From Odontocerum albicorne (Eukaryota > Arthropoda > Insecta > Trichoptera > Odontoceridae): a stretch of DNA of 64,000 nucleotides. Position 1 is the first letter of the stretch. The number at the start of each line of letters is the position of its first letter. The stretch spans positions 6,424,217 through 6,488,216 of the forward strand of contig OX463859.1 of NCBI GenBank assembly GCA_949825065.1. The letters run 5' to 3'. Positions 1-10,394 of the stretch are shown piece after piece. The notes beneath the pieces were generated by a model. That model made no database searches, was not told the origin of the DNA, and worked only from the letters and a program-made list of their open reading frames with translations. The translations under genes were made by a program, and so were the position numbers.

Positions 1-182
1 AAAGGGGGCAGATTGTCTATTGAATTACATCGTTCAATTGCGTCTTAAAAAATCATTTTATACAAACTCAAGTCATGCTTAATTAACCTTTTTTGTGTGT
101 GATGTTAATGTTGAAAAATCTTTTCAAGCACGGGATACGCCTTTGGCTTTCTGAGACTTGACCTCTTGATGTTTATATTATA
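1..182. other. Unassigned AT-rich sequence
   Basis: No open frame, repeat or terminal inverted repeat is recognised before the pogo-like element. Confidence 0.5.
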
Positions 183-184
183 TA

Positions 185-1197
185 CAGTCAAATCTCGTTA
201 AAACGAATACCGATATAATGAAATTTTCATTATAACGAATTATTTTCGCAGTCCCGAACAAAACTATGATACTTAACAGCAGTGTTAAAAGAATCTCATT
301 TTTAGGAAATAATTTAAAAATAAATTAGTATAGCGAATTTAAAAATAAATTAGCAAATACGTGCCCAAACATGAACTTCGTGAATATTAAGAGATTAGCA
401 TATCATGTAATATCACAGCTTTACTTCGGTTTAGGTCCTCTAATTTCGGTCTCCATAGGAATATCGTAATTGTTTTTTCATTGCCGCCAGAGCGAGTTTT
501 GGTCAGAATAAGTAATTCTTAGTAAGTCATTAGTGTTTTATTAATCTTCGCCAGGGCATATTTAGTTCTGACCCATGCTTTCATGATTTCATAAACTTTC
601 ACATTTGAATTTATTCACCCATAAAACGGATACAAATAGCGGAAAACAACAACGATCTTGAAAAAAAACCGGAAATTTTGGGAAAAACAAGCACGGGGCA
701 GAAGAAAAATATTGTTGCCACCCAATAAAAAATAATGGATTTTATTACAATTTTTTTTTCAATTACTTTATATTGTACATAATACAATACATACTATTTA
801 TGTATGCAGTTGTATGCATAAAGATATTGTTATTATGTATTGCGATTAATTAATAAAATATAGTATTTTATTGTATTCTATTACACTTTCGTTGTATACA
901 GTACAACCTGACGGGCTTATTGCCATGTGGCAATCTCTTCCAACTAACCAAAAATATATTAAGACGCCTTATGGGAAAACCAGACTGAAATCCTTTTTTT
1001 GAAAACATTTGGGTTCCAGCGGGATTTGAACCCGCAACCTCCAGGCTGGGAGATAGGCGTCTTACCAACTAGGCCACGGAGGTCGTCAGTATATGCGATT
1101 AAAAATGTTTTTATTTCCAGTTTCGCTGAAACGAATTTTCAGTATAACGAAACGATTTAATAGGTCCCTAGAAGTTCGTTATAACGAGATTTGACTA
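185..1197. mobile_element. pogo/Tigger-like DNA transposon, non-autonomous
   Basis: The left end reads CAGTCAAATCTCGTTA and the right end is its inverted counterpart (ATAACGAGATTTGACT), each next to a TA dinucleotide (183-184 and 1198-1199). TA duplication and CAGT-type ends fit the pogo branch of Tc1/mariner. The interior has no transposase frame. Further terminal homology (repeated ATAACGAA motifs) lies just inside both ends. A SINE sits inside near the right end. Assignment to pogo rather than another Tc1/mariner branch is by end sequence only. Confidence 0.7.
851..1089 (-). mobile_element. tRNA-headed SINE (SINE-1), near full length
   Basis: Read on the minus strand, the element starts with a tRNA-like head (1014-1085) that has an A box (GGCCTAGTTGGTAAGAC) and a B box (GGGTTCAAATCCCGC). 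The body carries a T-run and CCAGTCTGG, and the 3' tail has TTGGAAGAGATTGCC. The 9-bp direct repeat TGCGATTAA at 841-849 and 1094-1102 is a target-site duplication. The head alone resembles a tRNA gene, but the attached body and the other copies in the window show it is a SINE. It inserted into the pogo-like element. Confidence 0.85.
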
Positions 1198-1236
1198 TAT
1201 ATGGTTGGTAGTATTGTATGTATGTACTTTTTTCTG

Positions 1237-1446
1237 ATATTTTTTGTGTCTGAGTCATGTTAGTTTATGTTTTTTTTTGTCTGAGTCATTTTAGTTTTAT
1301 TTTTTTGTGTCTGAATCATGTTAGTTTTATATTTTGTGTCTGAGTCATGTTAGTTTTATATTTTGTGTCTGAGTCATGTTAATTTATATTTTTTGTGTCT
1401 GAGTCATGTTAGTTTTATTTTTAGTGTCTGAGTCATGTTAGTTTAA
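1237..1446. repeat. Minisatellite, about 30-bp unit, ~7 copies
   Basis: The phrase GTGTCTGAGTCATGTTAG recurs about every 30 bp, with a variable T-rich linker accounting for length differences between units. Confidence 0.85.
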
Positions 1447-1701
1447 ATGTTTATATTTTTCTAAATATGTCGATTTTGTATTCACGCATCCTCCTAATTT
1501 AAATTTAAATATATTAACTACCTATTTAAATAATGATACCTGTTCGATGGCTGGAGCCGTGCAGTTGATTCTTCTCGGCCTGAGGGTACGGAGTTCAGAG
1601 CCGGACACGGTGGTGGTTCTGAGGTCACCTTCTGACTCCTGGAAAGTAAATAAAATTATTTAAAACACGCTAAAAATATACATATTTGTATGCTTCAAGA
1701 T

Positions 1702-2820
1702 TCTTATTTATTTAGTAATCATTCTGCAAAACAAATCCGACGGATTTATTGCCAGGTGACAATCTCTTCCAACCAACCAGTTAAAAGTAAATAAAGCAAG
1801 TTAACATACATAGTCACCAAAAATATTCAAATGATTATATTATATATTCTATGAAATTTATTAACATACGTGTATACATAATAAAAGTAAAAGTGAGATA
1901 TCATCAATCACAGGAAAAGAAACGGATGGTGGAGAGGAAAGAAAAATCAGGAATGAAACACGTTACATTAGAAATGAAGAGTTTTTCAGTTGCTTCTTAA
2001 AGCATGCTATGGACGGAGCGAGTATTGGTTTGTAATTGGTTCCAAAGTATCACCGCATAGACAGTAAACGACGACGTAAAAAAAGAGCGGTGAACTAGGA
2101 AGGCCAATAAACAACCTCGACGAGATAAAAGGGGGCAGCGGGACAGTTAATGATATCACACAATAGAGATAGTATGTGAATTTGGCGTCTATTTATCACG
2201 TACAGACAGTTCAGCGCCTTCTGGTATGAAGTGTTATGTACTTTCTCAGGTTAAAAATAAATCTTAGACAAACATTTTGAAGACGTTGAAATTTGTCCAG
2301 TTGTTCCTCCGTAATATCAAAAAACAAACGTTCGCATAGTCGAACATCGGAAAGAGCAGAGATTGTACGAGTAAAATTTTGTTTTTTTTTAGTCAGGAAT
2401 CTTTGCAACACTTTAAGATAATGAAGGTTGATGAAGATCCTTTGGCTCACCTCATTTATTTGATCTTGCCAAGAGATAATGTTTTTCATTGACACTCCTT
2501 TTAACGGTTTCATTTCATGATATGATAGAGCCATCAAGTAATATTGGTGGGAATAAGTCAGTGTTGAATTTACTGAGAAGCTGAGGGCTGCCAATGAGGA
2601 TTGCTTGAGACTTCGTAGGATTGATGAGTAAGCCATGCTCCTTAGTCCATCCGGAGGTCGATTGAAGGTCAACTTTTAGATTGTGAAAGCAATTTGGATT
2701 AAAATGAATATACTCGTATAATATATCTGCAGGTCATCCGCATACAGAGATGATGTTATTGGGCTGATGAATATAGAGAAGAGTAGTGGGGAGATAATTT
2801 CACCTTGAGGAACGCCTGGA
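1702..2820 (-). pseudogene. LINE-A, 5'-truncated reverse transcriptase with 3' UTR
   Basis: On the minus strand, reading down from 2820, frames give GVPQGEIISPLLFSIF and then SLYADDLQIY, which are the reverse-transcriptase motifs around the catalytic YADD. A frame at 2211-2672 continues the RT and thumb region (NEVSQRIFINLHYLKVLQR, RLQNVCLRFIFNL). A 3' UTR ends near 1702 in the family's tail (CCAACCAACC, then GACAATCTC). Several frameshifts and stops interrupt it. The motifs resemble CR1/jockey-type elements. The 5' end, with endonuclease and ORF1, is missing, as expected for incomplete target-primed reverse transcription. Confidence 0.85.
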
Positions 2821-2933
2821 TATACAATATATCAGTTCATTCTTAGTAGTCTTCTTAATAATTCTTAGTTTGAGCATTAATTTAAGATGAAAATAATTTA
2901 TAACAATTACAATGAAACCAAATAAAAATATAT

Positions 2934-3450
2934 GTTATACTTCAGAAATTAGAGCACGGGTTCTGTGACAGTTCACAAATTTGCCCCAATACAACCTTGT
3001 AACGACGTTCAGTAATTTTAATTATTTTATCAACTTTAATATAAGCCTCGATTCAAATAAATAGCAAGCTATTTAGGTAAATACATTACATAAAACTAAA
3101 AATAATTTCAAATTAATAAATCTTGTTACAAATTAGCAAAAATGTGGCAGTTTGTTAAAATCAAATAATATTTGGTGACGTTTGTCAAAAGTCACTACCT
3201 AAAATTAAATGTTCGTAATTAGTATTAATTCATAGTGGATCTTGGCCTATTTAAAGATTATAAATCATACAATACATTAGAAAGTCAGTATAATGAAAAT
3301 CAGGAATTAAAACGTCAGTTTAGAGAAAAACAATTTTTCGATTTATAAAAAAACTATTCGATTTGAAAAAAAAAACGATTTTACCCTATCCCTTTGAGAC
3401 ATGACGTTTAAAACGTCGCAGGACCCATCCTATATTTTCTGAAGTATAAC
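2934..3450. mobile_element. MITE-like element with imperfect ~40-bp TIRs
   Basis: The left end GTTATACTTCAGAAA is exactly inverted at the right end (TTTCTGAAGTATAAC). Homology continues inside: CGGGTTCTGTGAC on the left against the inverse of GTCGCAGGACCCAT on the right. No coding frame is present and no clear target duplication was found, so the superfamily is undetermined. Confidence 0.5.
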
Positions 3451-3696
3451 ACAATGAAATAAGTCATGTAATACATAAGGCCGCAAGTACGCAAGTAAAA
3501 ATTATTTAAAATATTGTAAATTCAATAATAGACAGTTGATTATGCGACACGGGACCGTGGTAAATTAGGCCGCCCGCACCTCACCACACTGAGTGTCATC
3601 TTGGAATTCACGCGAAATGAAAAGTACAGTATAAAATCAACATTTTATAAATTCTGAAATCAGTCTTCTTTTGTAACTCAACAGACTGTGGTGAGA

Positions 3697-4258
3697 TACA
3701 TCGGTGATCTCAGCAAATCAATTCCCCAAAAGATGCGTAGTATGTTATATACCATTGTATGTTATATATGTTTGGTGGGATCAGAAGGGTGTTATCTATT
3801 ATGAGCTGATAACACCTGGCGAAACCGTTAATACTGAACGGTACCGACAAAAAATGATGGATTTGAACCAAGCATTGCGTGAAAAACGACCAGAATATCA
3901 AAAGAGGCAACACAAAGGAATTTTGCTTCATGATAATGCACCATCGCACACAGCAAAACCAGCCAAGAAAACGATTGAGGCATTTCAGTCTTGGCTCCAT
4001 CCGATTACTACTTATTTGCATCGATGGGCCACCCACTTGCTGAGCAGCGCTTCACTTCTTACGAAAATAGTTCTAAGATTGGTTTGCCTCAAAAGAGCAA
4101 CAGTTTTTTTGGCGTGGCATCCACAAATTGCCAGAGATATGGGGAAAATGTGTAGCTAGCGATGGGCAATACTTTGAATAAAATATTTTTTACCATTTTC
4201 ATACAATAAATGTGTATTTTCTATAAAAAAAATCCGGTTTCATATTTACAGACCTGCT
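3697..4258 (+). pseudogene. mariner transposase fragment (D34D type)
   Basis: The frame at 3704-4159 contains WWDQKGVIYYELI, PGETVNTERYRQKM and LLHDNAPSHTAKP, which form the mariner catalytic-core segment around the second catalytic Asp (HDN). The third-Asp motif is lost to a frameshift downstream of residue ~100: the expected SPDLAPSDY block is scrambled near 4010-4030. The helix-turn-helix half and the first Asp are missing. A terminus-like sequence ending at a TA lies near 4258. This is a dead copy. Confidence 0.8.
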
Positions 4259-4323
4259 ATATAGGGGAATTTTGTAATTATTGTAGTATATATTTTCAAT
4301 AAAAATACAAATAAATGAAATAC

Positions 4324-4401
4324 CTCAGAAGCTTCAGTAGTTTTTGAAGCAACAGAAGAAGTCATCGTGGCTGCTGTTGTGTATACTTTGTCTTCCCCAT
4401 C
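4324..4401 (-). CDS. Internal coding exon of a host gene (Ser/Thr-rich stalk)
   Basis: This 78-bp minus-strand segment is bounded by ATGTTTCAG (acceptor) and GTATTTC (donor). It is fully open in phase 0 and encodes DGEDKVYTTAATMTSS followed by VASKTTEASE. It has no stop and no repeat homology in the window. It is more coding-like than its AT-rich surroundings and rich in Ser, Thr and Glu. Its phase matches the exon at 8345-8536, which ends in phase 0 with NKEK. I infer that it is the next exon of the same gene, forming an extracellular or luminal stalk. The family is not recognised, and RNA evidence is needed to confirm the splice junctions. Confidence 0.6.
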
Positions 4402-5194
4402 CTGAAACATATAATCACAATTATCAGAATAAAACAGTTAAAAAAAATTAAAACATATTCTACCATAATGTCCACGCCACATACTATTTCCTTGCCATGA
4501 CAGGTAGAGGGGAGAAGACGCTAGATTTTTCTATCGCGACATTTTTTTTTTTCAGTCTATTTATTCATAGAAAGGTTTTTGATTTTTGTTGTGTTATAAA
4601 TAGAAAGTTTTGAAACAATATATTATTTGTGCAGGTATAAAACATCTTTAAAGATATTTTTTAACATGATAGGGAATCCACCCAAACTAGGATGATTTGT
4701 GCCACCAAATTAAAGTCATTATGCAATTATATGAGTCAACATAATAAAACTAAGTTTAAAAAATGACAATTTTAGATAATTTAAAATTTCAATTAATTCG
4801 AAAATTGAACAACCGATCTATAAGTGGAAAAGTTCTACGAAGAAAGAAGATTCATTGTACGCGTTAAACACATGGCTTGTAGTAAATCAAATCTGTCTCG
4901 CAAAGGACAACATTCTATTAAATGACTTAATATTATATTTAACGAGATATTAAATTTTTAATTTTAATTGTGTTAATATTTATTTCTCTATAAATTTAAA
5001 AAATGTCGGCATATTTCATATGTACTCTACATGCGTTTATTTATTTATAATATATCGAACAATTTTCCTTTTTTCTTTTTCAAAAATGTTTTGTAGAGAA
5101 TGATATTTATTTATCTTACCCACGGTGAATTGAAAGAATGAGTTCATAAAAATAGAATAAAAAGCATGAAAATATTAAAAAGATCTATAAAAAA
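4402..5194. other. Intronic AT-rich sequence, no gene seen
   Basis: Inferred to be part of the intron between the two host exons. A ~90-bp stretch near 4795-4900 resembles 62630-62750 (shared CGATCTATAAGTG and AGTAAATCAAATCT). Nothing else is recognised. Confidence 0.5.
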
Positions 5195-5360
5195 CGTGGT
5201 ACGACCAAAATAATCAAATTCTGAAAGAAGGAAGAGTGAAAACCTTAGAAGAGTATACGAAGCGTGTGAATGTGATAAAATCGAAAGATGTCATAGAATG
5301 AAGTGGTTATTTGTCCTATCTGCCTACCTCAATAAGGATATGACGCCATGACGATGATGA
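5195..5360 (+). pseudogene. LINE-V 3' terminal fragment
   Basis: The plus strand contains TCTGAAAGAAGGAAGAG and then TCTGCCTACCTC...GATATGACGCCATGACG. In better copies (14340-14560, 25075-25275) this encodes the LINE-V C-terminus ending in SAYP plus Lys/Arg residues. Only the last ~50 codons and the 3' end remain. Confidence 0.65.
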
Positions 5361-5425
5361 TGGTCGATTCCGACCTAAAATATAATTTTCTTGTATTTTT
5401 TATAATTTCTTGAATTTATATTATA

Positions 5426-6384
5426 CTATGCGTATCCAGAAAGTAAGTGTACTGAGGCTCTCACGACCGGATGGATTTTATTTTCGGCATGTTGGCTACA
5501 CTTCCGTGTAGCCTGACCCTTCCCCTCCACAACGAGACCGGTTCGAGGTCAGTACGTCGATAAGTGTCGACGCGACAACACGTTTCGTGAAAAATGTCAA
5601 TCCAATCTCCCGCCAAGTGCAAAATACGCGGCGTCATCCGTAATCTCGTTTGGAAGGGAAAACCTCCGGTTGAGGTTTATAATGAGGTGGAAACTGCATA
5701 TGGTGATAAAGCTATGAATTGTACAAGTGTGTACAAGTGGTGTCGCGAGTTTAAAAACGGTCACGTCACACCTCTTCACCCTCCGCCAAAAAGTTTAAAA
5801 CCACAATTTCAGCCAAGAAAATCATGGCATCCGTGTTTTGGGACTGACAATGCATAATTTTAATTGAATATATGCCTCAAGGGGAGACCACCAACTCTGC
5901 AAGATACTGTGAGACCCTAAAAAAATTGCAGAGGGTGATTCAGAACAAGAAGAGAGGCATGCTGACAAAGGGAGTCTGCCTGCTGCACGACAATGCCAGA
6001 CCAAACACGGCCAACGCCACGAAGGAACTGCTCGCCTCGTTTAAATGGGATGTCCTGAACCATCTCGCGCATTCCCCCGACCTAGCACCTTCAGATTACC
6101 ATCTCTTTACCTCCCTGAAGCTGCACATGGGTGGAAAAAGGTTTTCAACCGACGAGGAGGTAAAGGAGGAGGTGGAGAAGTGGACGGAGGGGTTGGCGGG
6201 AAACTACTTCGAGGAAGGCATCAAAAAGTTGATACCCCGCTTCACCACCTGCATTGAGAGGAATGGCGACTATGTCGAAAAATAGCTTACATATGTACTA
6301 CGGTAACCACGTAATTTTTTTGTTTAAATAAAAAAAAATGTAACCTACAAAAATTCAGTACACTTACTTTCTGGATATGCCTCG
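5426..6384 (+). mobile_element. mariner element with internal deletion
   Basis: Both ends are present: TGCGTATCCAGAAAGTAAG on the left and its inverse at 6355-6384, flanked by TA at 5424-5425 and 6385-6386. The 5' frame (5594-5770) encodes the DNA-binding helix-turn-helix region with SVYKWCREFKNG. A deletion then removes the linker and the first catalytic Asp. The frame at 5872-6285 keeps HDNARPN and SPDLAPSDYHLF with 34 residues between the two Asp residues, and ends at NGDYVEK before the stop. It cannot make an active transposase but keeps termini suitable for mobilisation in trans. A sister copy lies at 58577-59446. Confidence 0.9.
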
Positions 6385-6578
6385 TATATAGTTAAGGCAT
6401 TAACATTGGAGAAGCTTAGTTGTAAGAATTGTTATCTAGTTATAAGTAGTATGAAGGTGTTAATTATTTCTATGAAATCATATATTAAGATTATAAAAAA
6501 TTAAGATAAAATGACATGTAGGAAAATAAGATTAAGTAAGTTTATAACTTAAAATATTGTATATAAATAAAATTAGTT

Positions 6579-7128
6579 AAGTAGAGTGGGTTTCATGATA
6601 GTTTGCACTCTTTAATACATTGAGAAGCTTAGTGCGTAATATACAAAATGTATCAATGTATTAGTAAGTATCTTTGCCGTGATTGGTTGATGTGATCCAT
6701 TAGTATTCAACTGACATTCAACATGGCCGTGATTGGTTGATATGATCCGTTTATTTGACGAAAAATATGGTGACCATAATGTCTGAAGCTAGGAAAAGGA
6801 AGAACATTGTGTGGACAAACTAAAGAAGTGGTAAGCTATCCACTTTTGGATTGCAATTTTTGATTGGTCTTAGAATTTATTAGTGTTAATTGTGTTTTCT
6901 TTGCCTATTGAATAAATAATTAGATTTTATATTGACCATTGATTTCATAATTTTCATTAGGTACATACCATAATCTGATATTATGTTATTATTGTGGTAA
7001 TTATTTTATTGGAATATAAAGTATTAGATACACAATATTTAAAAATATATAATAATATATTACAAAATAAATCAAAATATGGTCATCCTAGACCAGCAGT
7101 GCAAACTCTCGTGAAAACCACTCTACTT
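6579..7128. mobile_element. MITE with ~28-bp TIRs
   Basis: Left AAGTAGAGTGGGTTTCATG and the downstream AGTTTGCACT are inverted at the right (AGTGCAAACT, then CCACTCTACTT). Inside are two direct copies of CCGTGATTGGTTGAT (6675 and 6725 regions). There is no open frame and no clear target duplication. Confidence 0.65.
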
Positions 7129-7149
7129 TGTAAAATAATAAAAAAAAAA

Positions 7150-7367
7150 CATTGGAGAGGTTTATAGCATTGTAATTTGTTTTATCAAACAATGTTTATT
7201 CCACTTGATGTAACAGTATAACTCTATCGGTTTCAAAGTTATCACCTCACCATCAGGGGAGCACAAATAAGACTCTTGTTTGTGCTCTCCTGATGATGAG
7301 GTGAAAACCTTGAAAAATGTAGGGTTATTCCGTTTAATAAAGTGTAATAAAAAGTGTTTGATAGAAG
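7150..7367. mobile_element. Fold-back MITE, CACTG-end family, short copy
   Basis: Two inverted arms run from the sequence after TGTTTATTCCACTTGATG to TCACCATCAGGGGAGCAC, and back from CTCCTGATGATGAGGTG. The family recurs at 8731-9229, 17018-17203, 28252-28368 and 46880-47030. In the best ends the tip reads CACTGTGGAGGTTTAAAG. Confidence 0.75.
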
Positions 7368-7571
7368 AAAAAAAAAAAAGAATACCGAAAGTTCTTTAAA
7401 TATGATACTAATATCTTGAAAGGGATGAATAAAAGTAGAGAAGGAGAAAAGGAGAAAAATAGAACTAATTAGAGAAGAAAAATATAAGATCCTTCGAGTG
7501 ATATTGCTGTGGGAAATTCAGGACAGAAGAAGCTTTTTTTTCAGTGGTGATGAAAAATGTATTTTTATATC

Positions 7572-7620
7572 CCTTTGTTTAATCTGCCTACCCTGGAAGG
7601 GTAGGCAGATTAAACAAAGG
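7572..7620. repeat. Perfect 23-bp hairpin with 3-nt loop
   Basis: CCTTTGTTTAATCTGCC...ACCCT is followed by GGA and the exact inverse, then a further partial copy TAGGCAGATTA. It is not part of a recognised element. Confidence 0.9.
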
Positions 7621-7647
7621 TAGGCAGATTAACCTATTGATAAATAC

Positions 7648-7841
7648 CAGGGGTCTCCAAACTACGACCCGCGGGCCAACACCGGCCCACGAGCACCACC
7701 AATCCGGCCCGCTATCGCGGGCCGGATATTCCCGGTATCTGGCCCGTCATAGTTTATTTTGATTACATTGTAAAATTTTGCCCTTGGGACTAAGTGGAGG
7801 AGTCATTGTGGCCCTTAGGTTAAAAATTTTGGAGACCCCTG
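7648..7841. mobile_element. Mini hAT element (194 bp)
   Basis: The ends CAGGGGTCTCCAAACT and TTTGGAGACCCCTG are inverted repeats of hAT form, and the interior has GGCCCGC-rich palindromes. The flanking 8-mers ATAAATAC (7640-7647) and ATATAGAC (7842-7849) match at six of eight positions, consistent with an aged 8-bp duplication. It has no coding capacity. Confidence 0.8.
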
Positions 7842-8000
7842 ATATAGACAGTTCTAAAAACTGTACTGAATTACAGGGTGAAACAAAAAAATATAAAATG
7901 AGTAGATTGGAAAATATTTTTTTGTTTCATTGGGACTTTTTTTAAATCTTTGGGTAGGAAATTTTTGGACCCTACTGCGTAGCATCGTGTATAGCGAGTA

Positions 8001-8253
8001 CAGTACCCGGCGGTAAGTCATAAACATCGGGCTTAAGAAAGAGACTGTCGGCCATAATCGGCTAACTTCGGCTTTGTAGAGCGTCGTCTCTATCATTCGT
8101 ACCACACCCTAGAATGCTTGACAATGACTGACAAATCGCGACGGAACACGTGTATGAATGACAGAGACGACGCTCTACAAAGCCGAAGTTAGCCGATTAT
8201 GACCGACAGTCTCTTTCTTAAGCCCGATGTTTATGACTTACCGCCGGGTACTG
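8001..8253. mobile_element. Palindromic TA-MITE (Tc1/mariner type), full length
   Basis: The end CAGTACCCGGCGGTAAGT is inverted at 8236-8253, with TA on both sides (7999-8000 and 8254-8255). Arms of about 95 bp include ATCGGCTAACTTCGGC and its inverse. Other copies are at 53055-53294, 57528-57777 and a half copy at 45057-45212. CAGT ends and TA duplication point to Tc1/mariner mobilisation. It lies in the host gene intron, about 90 bp downstream of the first coding exon. Confidence 0.85.
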
Positions 8254-8344
8254 TATATACATATGTGTTGTATTGCAATCAGTGATGGTTGTATGGAAAG
8301 GGGGCTGTAACGGCAATAGAAGTAAGATATCAGAACTGTTTTAC

Positions 8345-8536
8345 CTTCTCCTTGTTCTCCTGGCTCGGAAGCACCAGGGTTGATTCCACTTCCTTGTCCA
8401 GCACGCTGGGTGGCGTGCTGGAGTCGATCAGCACGGCCGGCTTCTCAGTCTGATGGGACACGGCAAGCAGCACGGAATACATCAGGAAGAAGATTCCCGC
8501 TGATATAAACTTGTGTCTTCGGGGCCGCCGCATGGC
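8345..8536 (-). CDS. First coding exon of a host gene; N-terminal membrane anchor
   Basis: The minus-strand exon is bounded by TTTTTTTTGTTGCAG (acceptor, strong pyrimidine tract) and GTAAAACAG (donor at 8344). The ATG at 8533 lies three bases after the acceptor, so at least one 5' untranslated exon is expected upstream. It encodes 63 residues beginning MRRPRRHK, then a hydrophobic stretch at residues 9-25 (FISAGIFFLMYSVLLAV), then a polar Ser/Pro/Glu/Lys-rich region ending PSQENKEK. Its GC content is far above the surroundings. The basic-then-hydrophobic start fits a signal anchor or signal peptide with the rest outside or in the lumen. The frame joins in phase 0 to the exon at 4324-4401. The product family is not recognised, so no symbol is given. 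Confidence 0.72.
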
Positions 8537-8730
8537 CTGCAACAAAAAAAAAAGAATTTATTATAACATACACAATATAATATCATGTATTTCCCTATGC
8601 TGCAGGACAGATCGCTAGACTTAACACCCATCCTTAATATCTTTTACATCCATACACTTTCTCATCCAACTCTTACGATTTCTCTGATTTCTACGTTTTT
8701 TTTTATTTATAATAATAATAAAAGGACAAT

Positions 8731-9229
8731 TGTAGTTTGTTTTGTCAAACACCATTTATTCCACTTTTTGTAACGGTATAACCCTACCGGTTTCGAGGCT
8801 TTCACCTCATAATCAGGGGAGCACAAACAAAACTCTCCCCTGAAATGGCTAATCATTGTCACCGTGAAAACCATACTTTTTCTATCGATGATGCCAAATT
8901 CTTACATATCAGTAGTAACGGAAATAAATTGGATAGATTAAAGGCCCCAGAAATTTCTAAGTCAGTAAATCGAACCGAACATCTGGTAAACACATATATC
9001 CCAAAAACCTCTCCGCTCCTGGCCGAAATCGTCCCATCCCTCCCTTACCCCTTAGTCCCCAACCGTTGAAGCATGTATGTCGGTACCAGTTTGAACAGAA
9101 TTTTATCTTGTTTGTGATCCCCTGAAGATGAGGTGAAAGCCTTGAAACCGGTAGGGTTATACCGTTACAAAAATTGGAATAAACAATGTTTGATAAAACA
9201 AATTACAATGTCTTTAAACCTCCACAGTG
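8731..9229. mobile_element. Fold-back MITE, CACTG-end family, longest copy
   Basis: Arms with CCCTACCGGTTTCGAGG and CACCTCATAATCAGGGG at the left are inverted at 9118-9229, ending CCTCCACAGTG. The central ~270 bp contains an open frame (8845-9069) of no recognised family. The left tip is truncated against an AAAGGACAAT repeat. Confidence 0.75.
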
Positions 9230-9249
9230 TTAGTGTTTTAACTATATAT

Positions 9250-9660
9250 AATATGTAAAAGGACAATGTGTATAAAACTATTTAGAGAAAAAAACTCTTT
9301 CGTTTGAACGCACTATCAATAGAAAAAGGATTTGAACCCACTATGATTGATAGAAAATAATGTAACAAAAAAGTTTAGTATAAGGATAGGAAAATGATTA
9401 TATTAGAATCTTTCCCTCATTTGTTTATGTTTAGAAAAACGTATTTGGTAAGAAAACCGCTGAAAACTTATCTAGAGAAGACGAACTACAAAAAAAACCT
9501 TTGCAGATCTTCCGATATGTTATTGTAACACATTCCGGTTTTGGTGGAGTGTAGCGTATGTGTGTAGTGTTCATATATTATAAAATCATAAATTTCGTTA
9601 AGATCTCCTAAAAATGGTTGTCTTCAAGTGCTTCCTAAATTTGCACACACCACTCATATT
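9250..9660 (+). repeat. Interspersed repeat SINE-2
   Basis: Shares GGTAAGAAAACCGC, AAGACGAACTACAAA and GCAGATCTTCCG with 16735-17010 and 31770-32060. The reverse orientation occurs at 22990-23410 and 63405-63720. In the reverse copies a B-box-like GTGGGTTCGAATCCCGAG is visible, so a tRNA-derived head on the other strand is likely. Confidence 0.65.
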
Positions 9661-9790
9661 TTTAATACTTTGAGATAGACAAAGATCGGTCCGATTGAAA
9701 TAATTGTACATTAAGATAAAACAAACGAACGAAAAAATAAAGATTCTTGATTCGTTAAATATTACGCTGTAATATAACTAACTTGCAATA

Positions 9791-9906
9791 ACGACTAAAA
9801 CTAAGAAAATATCGTCTAAAATATCGACTAAAACCAAGAAAATATCGACTAAAACCAAGAAAATATCGACTAAAATCAAGAAAATATCGACTAAAACCAA
9901 GAAAAA
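9791..9906. repeat. Minisatellite, 21-bp unit, ~5 copies
   Basis: ATCGACTAAAACCAAGAAAA recurs every 21 bp with few differences. Confidence 0.9.
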
Positions 9907-10394
9907 AATTGACTTGAAATACAATACAATATTATGCACAGCTTCAGAAATACGCAATAGCCAAAATTTTTATAAATCACAATTACTTGAAAAGTTCTAG
10001 CAGAGAATACTAAATCATGTCTAGAAATTGTAGGACTTGTATGATAAGACCTATTCATAATTTATTCGTGTCGCAATACTTATTGATATACAATAATTCA
10101 TTTAAAATTGAAAAAGTTTATTTAAAATTGTGATTTTTATATTTTTTTGCATTTCATATTAAATTTTTGTCAGTATAACATAAAAAGTTTTTCATTAGTG
10201 GTAAACCTTTGGGTTATATACTTGTTTGAATGAAATTTGTGTTATATACGTGTATAATATAATTAATGAATTTTGTGCAGTGCGTTATATATTGTACATA
10301 ATAAAACGTCAACAAACCGCGAGTAATAAACTTTTGTCTCATTCTAACGTTTTATATATTTTTAAAACAGTAATAAAAATATCAAAAAAGTTAT

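Noticed and set aside
1014..1085. tRNA gene on the minus strand
   Set aside because: A and B boxes are present, but the same head occurs with a fixed body and tail at many sites, so it is a SINE head.
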